Assembly: GCF_032854445.1 (NCBI RefSeq)
Contig: NC_088307.1
Coordinates: 9,934,017-9,998,016 of the forward strand
Direction: 5' to 3'
Source of the DNA: Liolophura sinensis
Lineage: Eukaryota > Mollusca > Polyplacophora > Chitonida > Chitonidae
DNA length: 64,000 nt
Below the pieces are notes generated by a model. That model was not told the DNA's origin. It was given only the letters and a program-made list of their open reading frames with translations, and made no database searches. Positions 22,395-34,399 of this stretch are shown piece by piece (the first letter of the stretch is position 1; every line of letters starts with the position of its first letter). A program made the position numbers and the translations under genes.

Positions 22395-24006
22395 ATTTTG
22401 AGCCTGGTTTTTTGAAATTTGCGAAGTAGGCAGTTTCATTGATATTCATCCACATACATTTTTTGTAATAAGTCTGCAGCATAATGATACCACTTCCTAA
22501 ATCTAAATATAGCGCAGTCGAGAGGACCCATGAGGCACTGGTTCAAACCTGGCCTTGGACAGAGAATTTTTATATTTTTAGATTGCACGTACGTCTTCGG
22601 TGACAAGCAGTCAGTGATGCTGATGTGGCTGATCGCGCAGTAAGACGTTTCTCTAGATCTATAAGAAACTAAAACTCTTCGTATTTGTGTAAAAACATGG
22701 AATGTGGATTGATTTTGTGAGTAAATTCAGATTAATGCATAACCTGCTTTGTCATGTCTGGGAAGACGTATTTCTGATAAAGGTAATGCATCAGCAAATT
22801 TTGATTTTTTAACTTCTCAACTATATTGTTATAATGCCAAATGGAAATTCGGTAATGAACAGTGGTGAATTTTTTGTTTTTTCTTTCTTGCTGCAGAATC
22901 TAACATATATACACACTTACTGTTTCATGCTATGTTTTTCTCAAGCTATTTTCTACAAGCTATTTTTGGTGGAATTCAGTATATGTAATCTTGATATTAG
23001 CAAATAATAGCAAAGAATTTATGCATTTGTACACATAACATTAAATTTCTATGTTTGTTTTTACATGTATGCTTTACTGCCCAAGACCACACTGCCAGAT
23101 TCATTTTCATATTTACCGTACGACCATTTTCATCCCTAAAAGTAGCAGTTGTCATATTCTTGAACAAGTTTCCAGCATGTTGAATACTTTCATGTGTTTT
23201 GCATATATATATATATATACATGTATTTTAAAAGAATAGAAAGTCATTCATTGGATTCTGTCATGCTTTTCATTCAGAGACATGGTACGCTAAATAATAC
23301 ATTAGCTATTGATGAAGAATACATTGTTCTTCATGTGGCGTATCACTGTGTAAAGTGTATCTCTGGCAAACCAGTGCTAGCAAATAGCAGTCTCATGGCA
23401 TCCACGTTTATGGTTATCACAGGCACCTTGGCTGCTCAAATTTGTATACATGTATAGACATGAATTTTACTTCATTTAGTCTTTTCATGAATTTTTTTTA
23501 AAACAGAAATGGCATGTATATACTTGTGTTATTTATTATCTATTCCCACGTATCATTTGTCTACATAACAATTAGCGTACTGGACTGTTAATAGGATTAA
23601 GCATTCCAAAGAGAAATCCAGTTTGAATACTTACCATGATTAAAGCTTACCACATATACATGACATCTGTACATGTGGCATAGGTTCACTCGGATCTCTT
23701 TGAAACTTGTATGTTATTTGTTGCAAGGACGTGCAAATTCTGTGCACAGTTTTGTTTACCACAACCCTAACAGTATCGTCCGTAAAAACATGTCTGAAAA
23801 TTTAGAGAAGTGACGGAATTTACAGAGATACTCTTCTGATCGCTATTTTAAGTAATCTTTTCCATTCACAGCATTTTGGCATCGAATATCTGTGGATGGT
23901 TTGAGGAGCTGCGTTGAACACCATCGCCCTTTCTCTATCACTTGTGTAACTTCCTTGTCTTAGCCTAAGACAAACTAACAATAGCTGGATTACTCACAAC
24001 TTCATC
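22395..24006. other. KIF14 3' flank, probable 3' UTR; no gene seen
   Basis: AT-rich. A SINE-C-like head (ggttcaaacctggccttgga) is at about 22505-22580 and an (AT)n run at 23204-23218. No clear polyadenylation signal except a weak ATTAAA at about 23040. Confidence 0.55.
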
Positions 24007-24020
24007 GATGAAAAGAAGTG

Positions 24021-24284
24021 TTTGTTTGTTTGATTGGTGTTTTACGCCTTACTCAAGAATATTTCACTTGTACGACGGCGGCCGGCAATATGGTGCATGG
24101 AAACCGGGCACAGCCCGGGGAAAACCCACAACCATCCGCAGGTTGCTGTCATACCTTCCCACGTACGGGCGGAGTGGAAGCCGGCATGAGCTGGACTTGA
24201 ACTCACAGCGACCGCATTGGTGAGAGACTCCTGGGTCATTACGCTGCGCTAGTGCGCTAACCAACTGAGCCACGGAGGCCCCCT
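24021..24284 (-). repeat. SINE-A, full length, reverse, with 14-bp target-site duplication
   Basis: The whole element is present in reverse. Perfect duplication gatgaaaagaagtg at 24007-24020 and 24285-24298. Confidence 0.95.
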
Positions 24285-24299
24285 GATGAAAAGAAGTGA

Positions 24300-24995
24300 T
24301 ATGTAGCTCAGTGAGTAAGTTGGATGACTCCTAACCTGGAGGCGCATGAGGTATGGGTTCAAACCTGGCATTGGACAAATAATTTGTTAATTGTCCTACT
24401 CTGATTGTTCGTTGGGTTGTTTTACAATCTGTAAATGTTTGGTGGAGACCACTTCTATCAATGACCGGCCCCAGTAGCACAATTGGTAGAGTGTCCGCTT
24501 CAGGAGAGGTAGATCCAAGATCAGTCCTGGGTCAAGTCACACCTGAGACCTTAAAAGGGGAAGTTGTAACTTCCTTGCTTGGTGTTCAGCATGAAGGGGA
24601 TAGTGCAACGACTGGTTGACCCGTATCAGTATAATGGCTCGGGCGGGGCGCCTTACTTGCCTTTCATAAAATATCAATGGAAATATGTCCTGCATCAAGG
24701 AGGCCCATTACAAGCACTCTAAGGATTCCTTCATCATCATATGACTGAAAAATTGTTAAGCACAACGTTAAACCCCAAGCACTCACTCACTCACTCACTC
24801 ACTCATTCACTTCTATCAATGCACTGTGTAACATGGTGTGCATGTAAGTACATTTTCTCATGGGGAGAGTTTTACAATAAGTTGCCAGCAGTTAGTGATT
24901 TATCTCTGGGCTACACCCTTAAAACTGACAACTGACCACCATCATAGCAGAGCAAATTTTTTGAGCGTGACATTAAACGATCAATCAATCATTGG
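24300..24995 (+). repeat. SINE-C interrupted by SINE-B
   Basis: 5' part 24300-24450 (agctcagtgagtaagttgga, box B-like gggttcaaacctggc) and 3' part about 24822-24995 ending gagcgtgacattaaacgatc and (aatc)n. A SINE-B lies between them. Confidence 0.75.
24464..24808 (+). repeat. SINE-B inserted into SINE-C, 13-bp target-site duplication
   Basis: tRNA-like head (agtagcacaattggtagagt), body gtgttcagcatgaaggggat, 3' end gttaaaccccaagcactc and (actc)n. Duplication acttctatcaatg at 24451-24463 and 24809-24821. Confidence 0.93.
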
Positions 24996-25479
24996 TTAAG
25001 AGCTGGAGAAGTTCCAGCCGAAGCCTTTGTCCCTTTTCACCCAGCCTGATTTGAAGATAATAAAGAAGAAAATAGAATGTTTTTAAACCAAATGATATGG
25101 CCTGTAAGACGGGTGATACAGGAGTTTTTAGGAGAGACCTGATGTACATTATTACTGGTGATATTGCAATATAGATCTGACGTTTATGTGAATGGCTTAT
25201 TTAATGAGAGTCGTTAATGCCTACATGAAGAGTAGTAGCGGGCTGAAGTGGGCCTTTGCAATATGCTAATTGTCTCGTTCTATTTACGTAATGATTCAGA
25301 TGAATAAATAAGTTATAGTCAACCCTAAATGCAGTGTTTGTTCAGCTTCTGTTGTGTTGTGTTGTATTGTACAATCTACAGACATCAGAATTTCCCTTCA
25401 GTCTAGTGGTAGAGGCTAAGCCTACAATCCCAAAGGTTGTTGGCTCAAATCCAGATATGGTGGCCGCATTACAATTGGC

Positions 25480-25560
25480 ACTGGGTGAGTTAAATATTCG
25501 CTGTATCATGTTAAATATGGCAGGAATGTTTGGGAAACTGAAAGGGCACGAGGCGAAGGA
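25480..25560 (+). repeat. 80-bp dispersed repeat, copy 1
   Basis: taaatattcgctgtatcatg then ttaaatatggcaggaatg and gggcacgaggcgaagga. Nearly identical to 34297-34375 (same direction). Confidence 0.8.
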
Positions 25561-25690
25561 TTTATTTAGTTTGTTCGATTGTTGTTTTATGCTGTACTCA
25601 AGAATATTTCACTTATACAATGGTGGCCAGCATGATGGTGGGAGGAAACCAGGCCGTGCCCGGGTAAAGCCCACGACCTTCTGCAGGTTA
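25561..25690 (-). repeat. SINE-A, reverse, truncated
   Basis: Tail and body only (tactcaagaatatttcactt ... cccacgaccttctgcaggtt); the tRNA head is missing. Confidence 0.85.
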
Positions 25691-25789
25691 AGAAAGGATT
25701 TGAACATTTTTTTTGGTCATGCAATGGCAATGTCCTTTGATAACAGCTGACATACACACAGTCTACTCCATGGGAACAGGCTGTGGTCA

Positions 25790-26100
25790 GTGGCTCAAGT
25801 TGCTTGTATATCTTATCATATATCTAGGACATTAAAGGTGAAGGGTCAAACCTGGCCTTGGACAAGGAATTTGTAGAATCCCCTGACCATGTTGTTTGTG
25901 CAGATTAAAATTCATTGGGTGACCACTTGTCTTACACCACGATGGTGTGCATACTTCACAGTGTCACAGGAGGAAAAGCTTGGAAGTAACTTGCCAAAGG
26001 CAAATGGTTTATTTCCATTTCCTCCACCCAGAATAATGACTGTAATTGCATAAGAGAATTTCTGAGTATGGTGATGCACAATGAAATAAATACATGTACA
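25790..26100 (+). repeat. SINE-C-like element
   Basis: Head with gggtcaaacctggccttgga, body gtgaccacttgtcttacacc, tail gagtatggtgatgcacaatg and aaataaata. Confidence 0.65.
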
Positions 26101-26133
26101 TAACATTGCATGGCATGTTTTCACGCTGAAGTC

Positions 26134-26500
26134 GAGTGAGTGAGTGAGTGAGTGCTTGGGGTTTAACGTTGTGCTCAACAATTTTTCAGTGATATGATGA
26201 TGAAGGAATCCTTAGGGTGCATGGAATGTACCTCCTTGATGCAGGATGGATTTCCACCGCTCTTTTATCTAGTGCTGCTTCACTGAGATGACTTACCAAA
26301 GGTAAGTAAGGTGCCCCGCCCGAGCCATTATACTGATACAGGTCAACCAGTCATTAAATTATCCCCTTCATGCTGAACGCCAAGCGAGGAAGTTACAACT
26401 TTCTCTTTTAAAGCCTTAGGTGTGACTTGACCCAGGATTGATTCTGGATCTACCGCTCCCAAAGCGGACGCTCTACCAACTGTGCTCTCTGCGCCGGTGG
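26134..26500 (-). repeat. SINE-B, full length, reverse
   Basis: (gagt)n at 26136-26153, gtttaacgttgtgctcaaca, then the body in reverse and the tRNA-like head (tctaccaactgtgctctctg) at the far end. Confidence 0.92.
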
Positions 26501-27046
26501 CTGAAGTCGAGCTTTCACAATTAGATGCATGGTAGTGACTTCCTGCATGATAATACTAGTATGACAATTTCCTGACAAGAATGATTGGCAGACTACCCCG
26601 GGAGAGCTGGTCGGGGGTGATTGAGTGGTATTGAAAGGTGCTTGTCTTGTGGTCGCTAAATCACTTAATACCATTCTGAGAGAGGGAGTTAAGATTAAGC
26701 TGTTTCCATTGTTACTAGGGCCTTGACAAATGACTTGTCAACCAAAACAAAAACTGTCAAGGCCTACACCTGAAAACTTTTATTTTTATTAGAACTGAAT
26801 GCGTTTGTATTTTTGAATACTGCTATTTTCTTTTGTATTTTCAATCATGAACTAAGCATAGTATGGATGATGCCATTAGTGACTGTTATTTGAATATACA
26901 AAATCATTTAAATTCTGAAATGAAGTAAACTGTAGTTTAAGGTAAAACTTTCAATAATATATCAGCTGATAACATTACTTTTCATTCCTTTTTCCTTGAA
27001 GTATTATACACATCTGGTGCCCATCTTACAATGCTGTTGGAACACT

Positions 27047-27840
27047 GTATCAAGTGCATGATGTGACAGGTGCATGATGTGACGGGTCCATAATGCTATG
27101 GGTCCATGATGTGATGGGTGCATAATTTGATGGGTCCATGATGTGATGGGTGCATAATGCGATGGGTCTATGATGTGATGGGTGCATGATGTGATGGGTC
27201 CAAGATGTGACGGGTACACAATGCGATGGGTCAATGATGTGATGAGTGCATGATGGGATGGGTCCATGATGTGATGGGTGCATAATGCAATGGGTCCATG
27301 ATGTGATGGGTGGATGATGTGATGGGTTCATGATGTGATGGGTGCATGATGTGATGGGTCCAAGATGTGACGGGTACATAATGCGATGGGTCAATGATGT
27401 GATGAGTGCATGATGGGATGGGTCCATGATGTGATGGGTGCATAATGCAATGGGTCCATGATGTGATGGGTGGATGATGTGATGGGTTCATGATGGGATG
27501 GGTGCATAATTTGATGGGTCCATGATGTGATGGGGGCATAATGCAATGGGTCCATGATGTGATGGGTGGATGATGCGATGGGTGCATAATGCGATGGGTC
27601 CAAGATGTGACGGGTACATAATGCGATGGATGGACGATGCGATGGGTGGATGATGCGACGGTGCATGATGTGATGAGTGGATGATGCGATGGGTGCATGA
27701 TGTGATGAGTGGATGATGCGATGGGTGCATGATGTGATGGGTCCATGATGTGATGGGTGGATGATGTGATGAGTGGATGATGTGATGGGTCCATGATGTG
27801 ATGGGTGGATGATGCGATGGGTGCATGATGTGATGGGTTT
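27047..27840. repeat. 16-bp minisatellite (~50 units)
   Basis: Unit gtgatgggtccatgat with g/c, c/t and c/g variants. Because 16 is not a multiple of 3, all three reverse frames read the same 16-residue His/Pro/Ser repeat, so long open frames here are by-products of the array. Confidence 0.95.
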
Positions 27841-28957
27841 CATAAAACGGGCCCATCTTTCAAGCCTTCTTTGTGCTCATCACAAACAACAAGACACACT
27901 TTCTAGCATCCTTTATACATGTATCACACATTTTAATAGTCTCAATGGTCAACATAGACAAATCAATACGTGATTTCTGCGCCAAGTATACACAGCCATC
28001 TGACAATGTACAAGTCTTCAAATTACCATGCCGTCTGCTAGATCCTTCACAGGGTCATTCTAAGCCCCATCACATTTTAATACAGTACCGTATTCATGGT
28101 ATTAAATGCCACATGAACAGGAGTATGCCTATTGAACTATCATGACGATTGCGTAGCTTTCATTCATTATGGAAACAATTTGACTGATATGCTCAACAAA
28201 TACCATTTACATACTTTTGCTAAGCTGTGATGCCAAGTTATTCAAAAGTTTTCATACCTATGTCAATGTTATTAAAACAAAATTCACTGAGAGAATGTTT
28301 TTGCATGTTAGAACTGGTATTCATTTTTATGCAGTGCAAGTGAATACGTATTCAAAAATACAAGTATTCACTTATATTTCAGTGTGATACAATACTACAT
28401 GTATATAACCAGGTACTAGTAATTAATATTTTTTGCACAATGATAAGATCTGTATTTCGTTGCATGTTATGCCAAGTGATTCAAATGCTTTCATACACAC
28501 ATACAACACTAACACTGCTAAATGCATCTTAGACATGTTGGAATTGGTATTCAGTTTTGTGTTGCGAAATCTGCTTAAAAAGCACGTACCTACTTCAATG
28601 CAATACAAAATGCATTTCAACTATTGTGCATATATACAGACTTATTGTTCAGTTTAAACACAAAACACCACACTAGAATGAAGTACAGGTCAGATGAAAA
28701 GACCATTAAATATTGTCCGGGAAAATGGTTTGATTTACTTTTACAGAACATTTTTCAACCTGGTAAAATGCATTTAAAACCTTGGATTCTACAGTAGCCT
28801 TTTTTGACCATATTAGGACCAGTGATGTCACTTCAGCTTTTTGCCACTTGACATGCACAGATTGCTAGATTTCATCATACAAAATGCATCTTCGGTTAGC
28901 GCTAGGAATGCTCTGCACTAATGGACCTTGAAACAAACTATTTTCAAGCCAAAAATA
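27841..28957. other. Intergenic, no gene seen
   Basis: AT-rich single-copy-looking DNA between two arrays. Only short frames without splice or coding character. Two ~150-bp blocks (around 28200-28350 and 28440-28620) share words such as tgccaagt.attcaaa and tgttagaattggtattca, so an old local duplication is likely. Confidence 0.5.
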
Positions 28958-29150
28958 TCACTGATACCCTCTGGGTTCCAACAGAGATATTGCTGTGACG
29001 TCACTGATACCCTCTGGGTTCCAACAGAGATATTGCTGTGACGTCACTGATATCCTCTGGGTTCCAACAGAGATATTGCTGTGACGTCACTGATATCCTC
29101 TGGGTTCCAACAGAGATATTGCTGTGACGTCACTGATATCCTCTGGGTTC
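28958..29150. repeat. 43-bp tandem array with four CRE palindromes
   Basis: Unit tcactgatatcctctgggtt plus ccaacagagatattgctgtgacg. The junctions form TGACGTCA at 28996, 29039, 29082 and 29125. That 8-mer is the perfect CREB/ATF site. Confidence 0.9.
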
Positions 29151-29857
29151 CAACAAACCACCACTAAAATTCATTTCGGTTGGGTTACAAAAATTCTGAA
29201 AAACTAAATCAAACTTTTTTCCTGGACAGTGTTCCATTGTCTTTCATCTGATAATTGCTTTATTTTAGTGTCTTCTTTGCTTTGAATGCTGTCCATCCAG
29301 TATTCAAGATAAGTCTGTACAAGATCAACATGACTGAAAAATGTGTTGGATAATCAGCATGACCTTTCTTATTCTAGCTTTGTAAGAGCTTTGTTGATTT
29401 TAATAAGCATAATCATAAATGCTTAGTTCATCACCGATCTCTATGAAAAACCATTTAACTTCTTTTCTCTGCAAAGCAGATATGAAGCCTTTTCCTGAAT
29501 GAATCTACAGGTACATGTATTCCAAATGTTTCTTTAGGGTCTAGCTGTTTAGCAGTGTATTAAGATTTAAACCCTGTATTAACTTTAGTCCAGACTGAAG
29601 TGTCCTTTGCTTTACATTAGGATGGGACTGGTATTAAGATTTTAGGACAGGAGAAGATTTAATACACTTCCAAACACCTGGTCAAGGCCATTTACCCACA
29701 TATAGGTATGCGATACGTTAATTAAAATTAATTATACGTAAATTAATACAGATGTATCTGTAGTCCTGTACTATCCTAACACCATAGGTAGCTACAGCAT
29801 AATTGTTATACATTACCGTCTGCTTTGAAAAAATATTTGCCTTCCTTTAAAACTAGC

Positions 29858-30070
29858 CTAAATGACCTATAATTTCACCCACAAAAGCGTATTTTCAAAA
29901 GCTAATAAATGTCACAACACATTATTTTGGGGGCTGAAACTTGCAATTTTTTAGTAGAATATCATCCCATGTTCCAAGCAGGTCTCAAAACATATTTCTA
30001 AAATGAACAGAACTGTCAGAATCAGGAAATAGGGGCAAGTTAGTAATGGACTAAATTTATGGTCATTTAG
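29858..30070 (+). repeat. Dispersed family F, copy
   Basis: Shares 'cctataatttcac.cacaaaa..tattttca', 'aataaatgtcacaaca', 'atatcatcccatgttccaag' and 'actgtcagaatcaggaaa' with 38830-39110 and, more weakly, 52050-52260 and 31280-31400. Confidence 0.7.
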
Positions 30071-30960
30071 GGTACGTGACAGACTACATGTAGCGTACAA
30101 ATGTCCAGTAATACCAGGGTACGTCACACACTACATGTAGCATGAAAATGTCCAGTAATACCAGGGTATGTCACAGATTACATGTAGCATGCAAATATCC
30201 AGTTATACCAGGGTACATGACAGCCTACATGTAGCATACAAATGTCTGGTAATACCAAGGTATGTGACAGACTACATGTAGCATACAAATGTTCGGTAAT
30301 ACCAGGGTATGTGACAGACCACATGTAGCGTACAAATGTACAGTAACACCATGGTACGTGACAGACTACATGTAGGGTACAAATGTCTGGTAACACCAGG
30401 ATACGTCACGCACTACATGTAGCATGAAAATGTCCAGTAATACCAGGGTATGTCACAGATTACATGTAGCATGCAAATATCCAGTTATACCAGGGTACAT
30501 GACAGCCTACATGTAGCATACAAATGTACAGTAACACCATGGTACGTGACAGACTACATGTAGCGTATAAATGTCTGGTAATACCAGGGTATGTGACAGA
30601 CAACATGTGCCATACAAATGTCCAGTAATACCAAGGTATGTGACAGACTACATGTAGCTTACAAATGTTCGGTAATACCAGGGTATGTGACAGACCACAT
30701 GTAGCGTACACATGTCTGGTAATACCAGGGTATGTGACAGACTACATGTAGCGTACAAATGTCTGGTAATACCAGGGTATGTGACAGACAACATGTGGCA
30801 TACAAATGTCCGGTAATACCAGGGTATGTGACAGATTATATGTGGCATACAAATGTTCGGTAATACCAGGGTATGTGACAGACTACATGTAGCGTACAAA
30901 TGTCCAGTAATTCCAGGGTATGTGACAGACTACATGTAGCGTACAAATGTCCGGGAATAC
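30071..30960. repeat. 47-bp minisatellite (~19 units)
   Basis: Unit ggtatgtgacagactacatg plus tagcgtacaaatgtccggtaatacca. Blocks of variant units recur in order (30118-30260 resembles 30400-30530), pointing to block duplication. Confidence 0.95.
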
Positions 30961-30999
30961 CAGGGTTCCCACATTTGAAAGAAAATGTGTTCAAAGGGC

Positions 31000-33472
31000 C
31001 AGTATTTTCAAGGACCATACAGTCTGAGTAGCAACATTCATGTGGAGATAAATGCACAGCTTTGTAGCTTATTAGTCATCCCCTTTTGAAAAAATATTGC
31101 AACATGATATTGAAAAATCGTGCATCTTACAGAACTTTGCCTAAATGAAAATCTTTTTCACACTCTTGAAATACATTTCAACAAATTTCAAGGATCAGGT
31201 GTACGCTGATGAACATACAGTAGTTTAATGATCAAACATTTTGTTAACAAGAAAAATGCTTTTTCACAGGGAAATCAAATGTCAACATTTGGTGCCGAAC
31301 TATTTTCCTGTAGGCTATTATCCTACTTTCCAAACAAACCTCAAATCACCTTGGTACGATCAATAGAACTATCAGAATTTGGCAAAATAAGCAATATACT
31401 CGTGGATGAACTTTTAGGTCCTTCAACTTACACTGGGTACATGTATTTCTGCAAGCCATATAACTACCTGACTGTCTCTGACACACATAAATCCTGCTAC
31501 ATGTACCCGGTATATACGAAGAATAAAGTAGAATTCCAGTTGTACAGGCTGATTAGACAGTTACATAATGTTGTCACTATATTGTTCACCAACCATTCTC
31601 CTGTTTCAGAATTTAACACATTTTTTAAGCATTCAAAACATATTCAGAGAGATTGAAAAATAAATAACTATTTTTTCACGATGCCTTTAAAACATTTAAA
31701 GCTTCTTACAACAAAACCATAAACTTAGTAACATGAAAAAAATAATATTCTGAATGGAAAATAATATTTAAGAAATAATACACGTATAACATAAATACAT
31801 AATGAAGCTTTCAAGAAAGCCTACTTAATATAACACAGATCATACCACAACAAAAGACTAGAAGTTCATCAAAACAATATCAACGAAAATGCTACATGCA
31901 CTTCATGCTGACACACATGTGTGTCAACGTCCGATCCACCTGATCCCTTCGGACCCCATCACCATGAAACCCGATGCCTTGAATATTCAGGCTTCCGGAA
32001 AAGGGAGTTAATCAGTTCAGATTAACAGGACATGAACAGTTGCCTCCCTCTGATGAATCATACACCTCATAAGAAAATTAAGCATTCCAGGATGGCCTTT
32101 GTCTGCTTAGCATAAAGCCTACACTTCACTTGTAACAATATTGTCCCTGAAAATGAATTCTCCAAAACTGTTTGTCGCACATTCAGCTCTTATTTCTCTC
32201 TTCTTTTTTTTAACTGAATAAATTCGTGTGTGATAACCACTAAATGTGCCACACCCAATTATATCAAATCAAACTGGTCAAGGTAAAAAAAAGAAAAAAA
32301 AAAAAATCATATTCAATGACAGAAAAGCTGTAAAGCATTTTTCAAAAAATGGAACAATAAAAACCCCTGTTTTCCTTGCAAATTTGTTCCTTCATGATAA
32401 ACAAAATTCATTTTCAAAGACAGAAACGCTGTAAAGCATTTTAAAAAATAATAACTTGTTTTCTTCGCAAATTTGTTCTTCTTTATGCTAATATATCACT
32501 TTAGGTAAGTACATGTATTCCTGGCTTAAGATTTAGTTTAGATCAGTAAATTTCTCACTTATGTCAGAAAAATAATACATATACACTCTTCTCAACCTAA
32601 GTATTGGTATAAACCAACTAAGAGTTATTTTTTACAGTAATACCATGACTGAAAATCAGTAACAACTTGGTAATATGTAATTGTTAAGATCACAAACTAA
32701 CATTTTTACCACACCCTCCCAAACCCTCTCCTTTCCACATTATTGTAAGCAAGTTTCCAAGTCATCACAGAGTGACCTTTCCATTATAAATTTTTGTGAT
32801 TTTTCGGTAGAGGAACACATCATTGCTTACACAATAATAATTTAAATTTTTAATATATATTAGTAGAAGAATTTTTGTTGTATTTTTGTGTTTTTATATA
32901 CTCCATGAAACTATCATGTAATAAACACATAAAACAAAGCACAACAAAACAGTAAAAATGCAAAACAATAATTCATTGTGTCTAGAAATAGTAAGTGGTG
33001 TATATTATTTTAGCCAACTTAACAATCAAAATGATCAGCAAGATCCTTAAACTTCAAATTATCTCATAATTCATAAAAATAATCACACATTTTACAACAC
33101 CATGGGAAACCGATGTAAAAGAAAAAAAAAGACCCTTTCATTAGATGGGGACAATTTCCTTAAGCATTTGTGAAGCTTAGAGCATAAATACGGCCACTGA
33201 TAAGAAGAAAAAAAATGACGAAGCATATTCAAATTCTTAGAAAGTATGTTCAAGCATCAAGACTTTCTACCTCTGCAGTGCAGACATTTTGCAATAGCGT
33301 CACAGTTACTACTTTTCATCACCTTTGCGTTATTTGCGTTAGTTTTTTTGCGTAATCAGGTTTTTACACAAAGGAATCAATGTATATGAACTAATGCCAT
33401 CAAACGATCCATACTGGCTCTCTCATTCGTGATGCAGAACAACTGAATATAGAGCCACCCTGTCACAGAAGC

Positions 33473-33476
<4 letters not shown>
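31000..33476. other. Intergenic, or 3' flank of the reverse-strand small gene; no other gene seen
   Basis: AT-rich. Contains a diverged family F block at about 31280-31400 and A-rich runs at 32286-32306. No exon-like frame. It could include the 3' UTR of the 33686-33967 gene, but no convincing signal marks its end. Confidence 0.5.

Positions 33477-33513
<37 letters not shown>
33477..33513. repeat. poly(A) run, ~37 bases
   Basis: An uninterrupted A tract on the + strand. It lies 3' of the small reverse gene and is T on that gene's strand, so it is not a retrocopy tail of that gene. Confidence 0.95.
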
Positions 33514-33514
<1 letters not shown>

Positions 33515-33685
33515 AGCTTGCAGACTTGTCACGAACTCTTTGTCAACCTTTGGAAATGTCTGTGTCCAAGATGCGCACTCAGTGACCTCAATGTTTCTTT
33601 CTCTTTATGTCCATGTCAACTGTCAAAAATAAATGCACGCCATGACACATCGACCCTGTTGTTGTTGTTGTTGTCGTTGCACAAC

Positions 33686-33967
33686 TCAACTGTCCCGTTC
33701 TCGTTCCGATTCCAGCTGCCGTCTCAGTCGGCCCAGTTCCTCCGCTTTGGTGCTCATGTAATGATGGTACATCATTTTTACACCAGTAACAACAGACAAA
33801 CGCAAACGGAGATTGTAACGAAACGAGTTCTTCTTGCTTTTTACGGCCCGCTTATACCGTCCCTCCAGCTCGCGCACTTTCCCATCCAAATAAGCAATTT
33901 CCTGACATGCTTTTTCGAATTTGTTTTGCGTTTCGTTCATCTTTTCATTTAGATGTGCCTGTTCCAT
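33686..33967 (-). CDS. Small coiled-coil protein, 93 residues, function unknown
   Basis: Intronless frame from ATG at 33967 to TGA at 33686. The start has a good context (G at -3, G at +4); the in-frame GTG just before it is not a plausible start. Sequence begins MEQAHLNEKMNETQNKFEKA, continues EIAYLDGKVRELEGRYKRA, has a basic middle KSKKNSFRYNLRLRLSVVTG and ends with another helix (STKAEELGRLRRQLESERER). No signal peptide or membrane segment; one Cys. Composition (Glu/Lys/Arg with spaced Leu/Tyr) and GC content are unlike the flanking AT-rich DNA, which argues for a real gene. I do not recognise the family. The conserved-looking Asn-Ser-Phe-Arg-Tyr-Asn-Leu-Arg block would be the best search key. 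It could be a single-exon gene or the only coding exon of a longer transcript. Confidence 0.6.
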   Translation of the reverse strand: MEQAHLNEKMNETQNKFEKACQEIAYLDGKVRELEGRYKRAVKSKKNSFRYNLRLRLSVVTGVKMMYHHYMSTKAEELGRLRRQLESERERDS

Positions 33968-34296
33968 CACTCAAAATATGGTTGCTCTCAATCGCTAGCC
34001 GCAGCTACGTCAAAAAACACAAAGGCACTGCAACGTCAAGGAATCTTTTGTGTTTTTGTCGCCATTAACAGTCACTCGTACATTTATGGATAAGACACCC
34101 AAAGAAGTACGAGTCCGGAAAAAGAGAAACGAAATCGGACTTTAGCTTGACAAAATATCTCCAAAACCAAAGTAAGAGTAAGCAAACTGAGCTCAGTTAC
34201 AAACTTTGTATTTATCTACACCGAACGGTTTCTAAATTGACCAGCTTTGTTTTCTGGTAAAATTCATTTCTATATGTTCTTGAAGTCAGTTTTCAT

Positions 34297-34375
34297 ATTC
34301 CTTAAATATTCACTGTATCGTGTTAAATATGGCGGGAATAATTGGGAAACTGAAAGGGCATGAGGCGAAGGAGCC
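34297..34375 (+). repeat. 80-bp dispersed repeat, copy 2
   Basis: taaatattcactgtatcgtg then ttaaatatggcgggaata and gggcatgaggcgaagga. Matches 25480-25560. Confidence 0.8.
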
Positions 34376-34399
34376 GTTGTTGAAACTGTGAATATGTTG

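Noticed and set aside
27004-27856. Five overlapping - strand open frames of 87-187 codons rich in His/Pro/Ser/Thr
   Set aside because: They are the three frames of one 16-bp minisatellite and all give the same repeat; no start context, splice sites or non-repeat domain.
30178-31057. - strand frames of 72-83 codons with Cys/His/Tyr repeats
   Set aside because: Reading through the 47-bp minisatellite.
31228-31656. 142-codon + strand frame
   Set aside because: Part overlaps a diverged family F repeat, AT-rich codon use, no splice sites or recognisable domain.
33477-33967. Small - strand gene as a processed retrocopy with a poly(A) tail
   Set aside because: The A run is on the opposite strand (T at the 3' side of the gene), so it is not that gene's tail.
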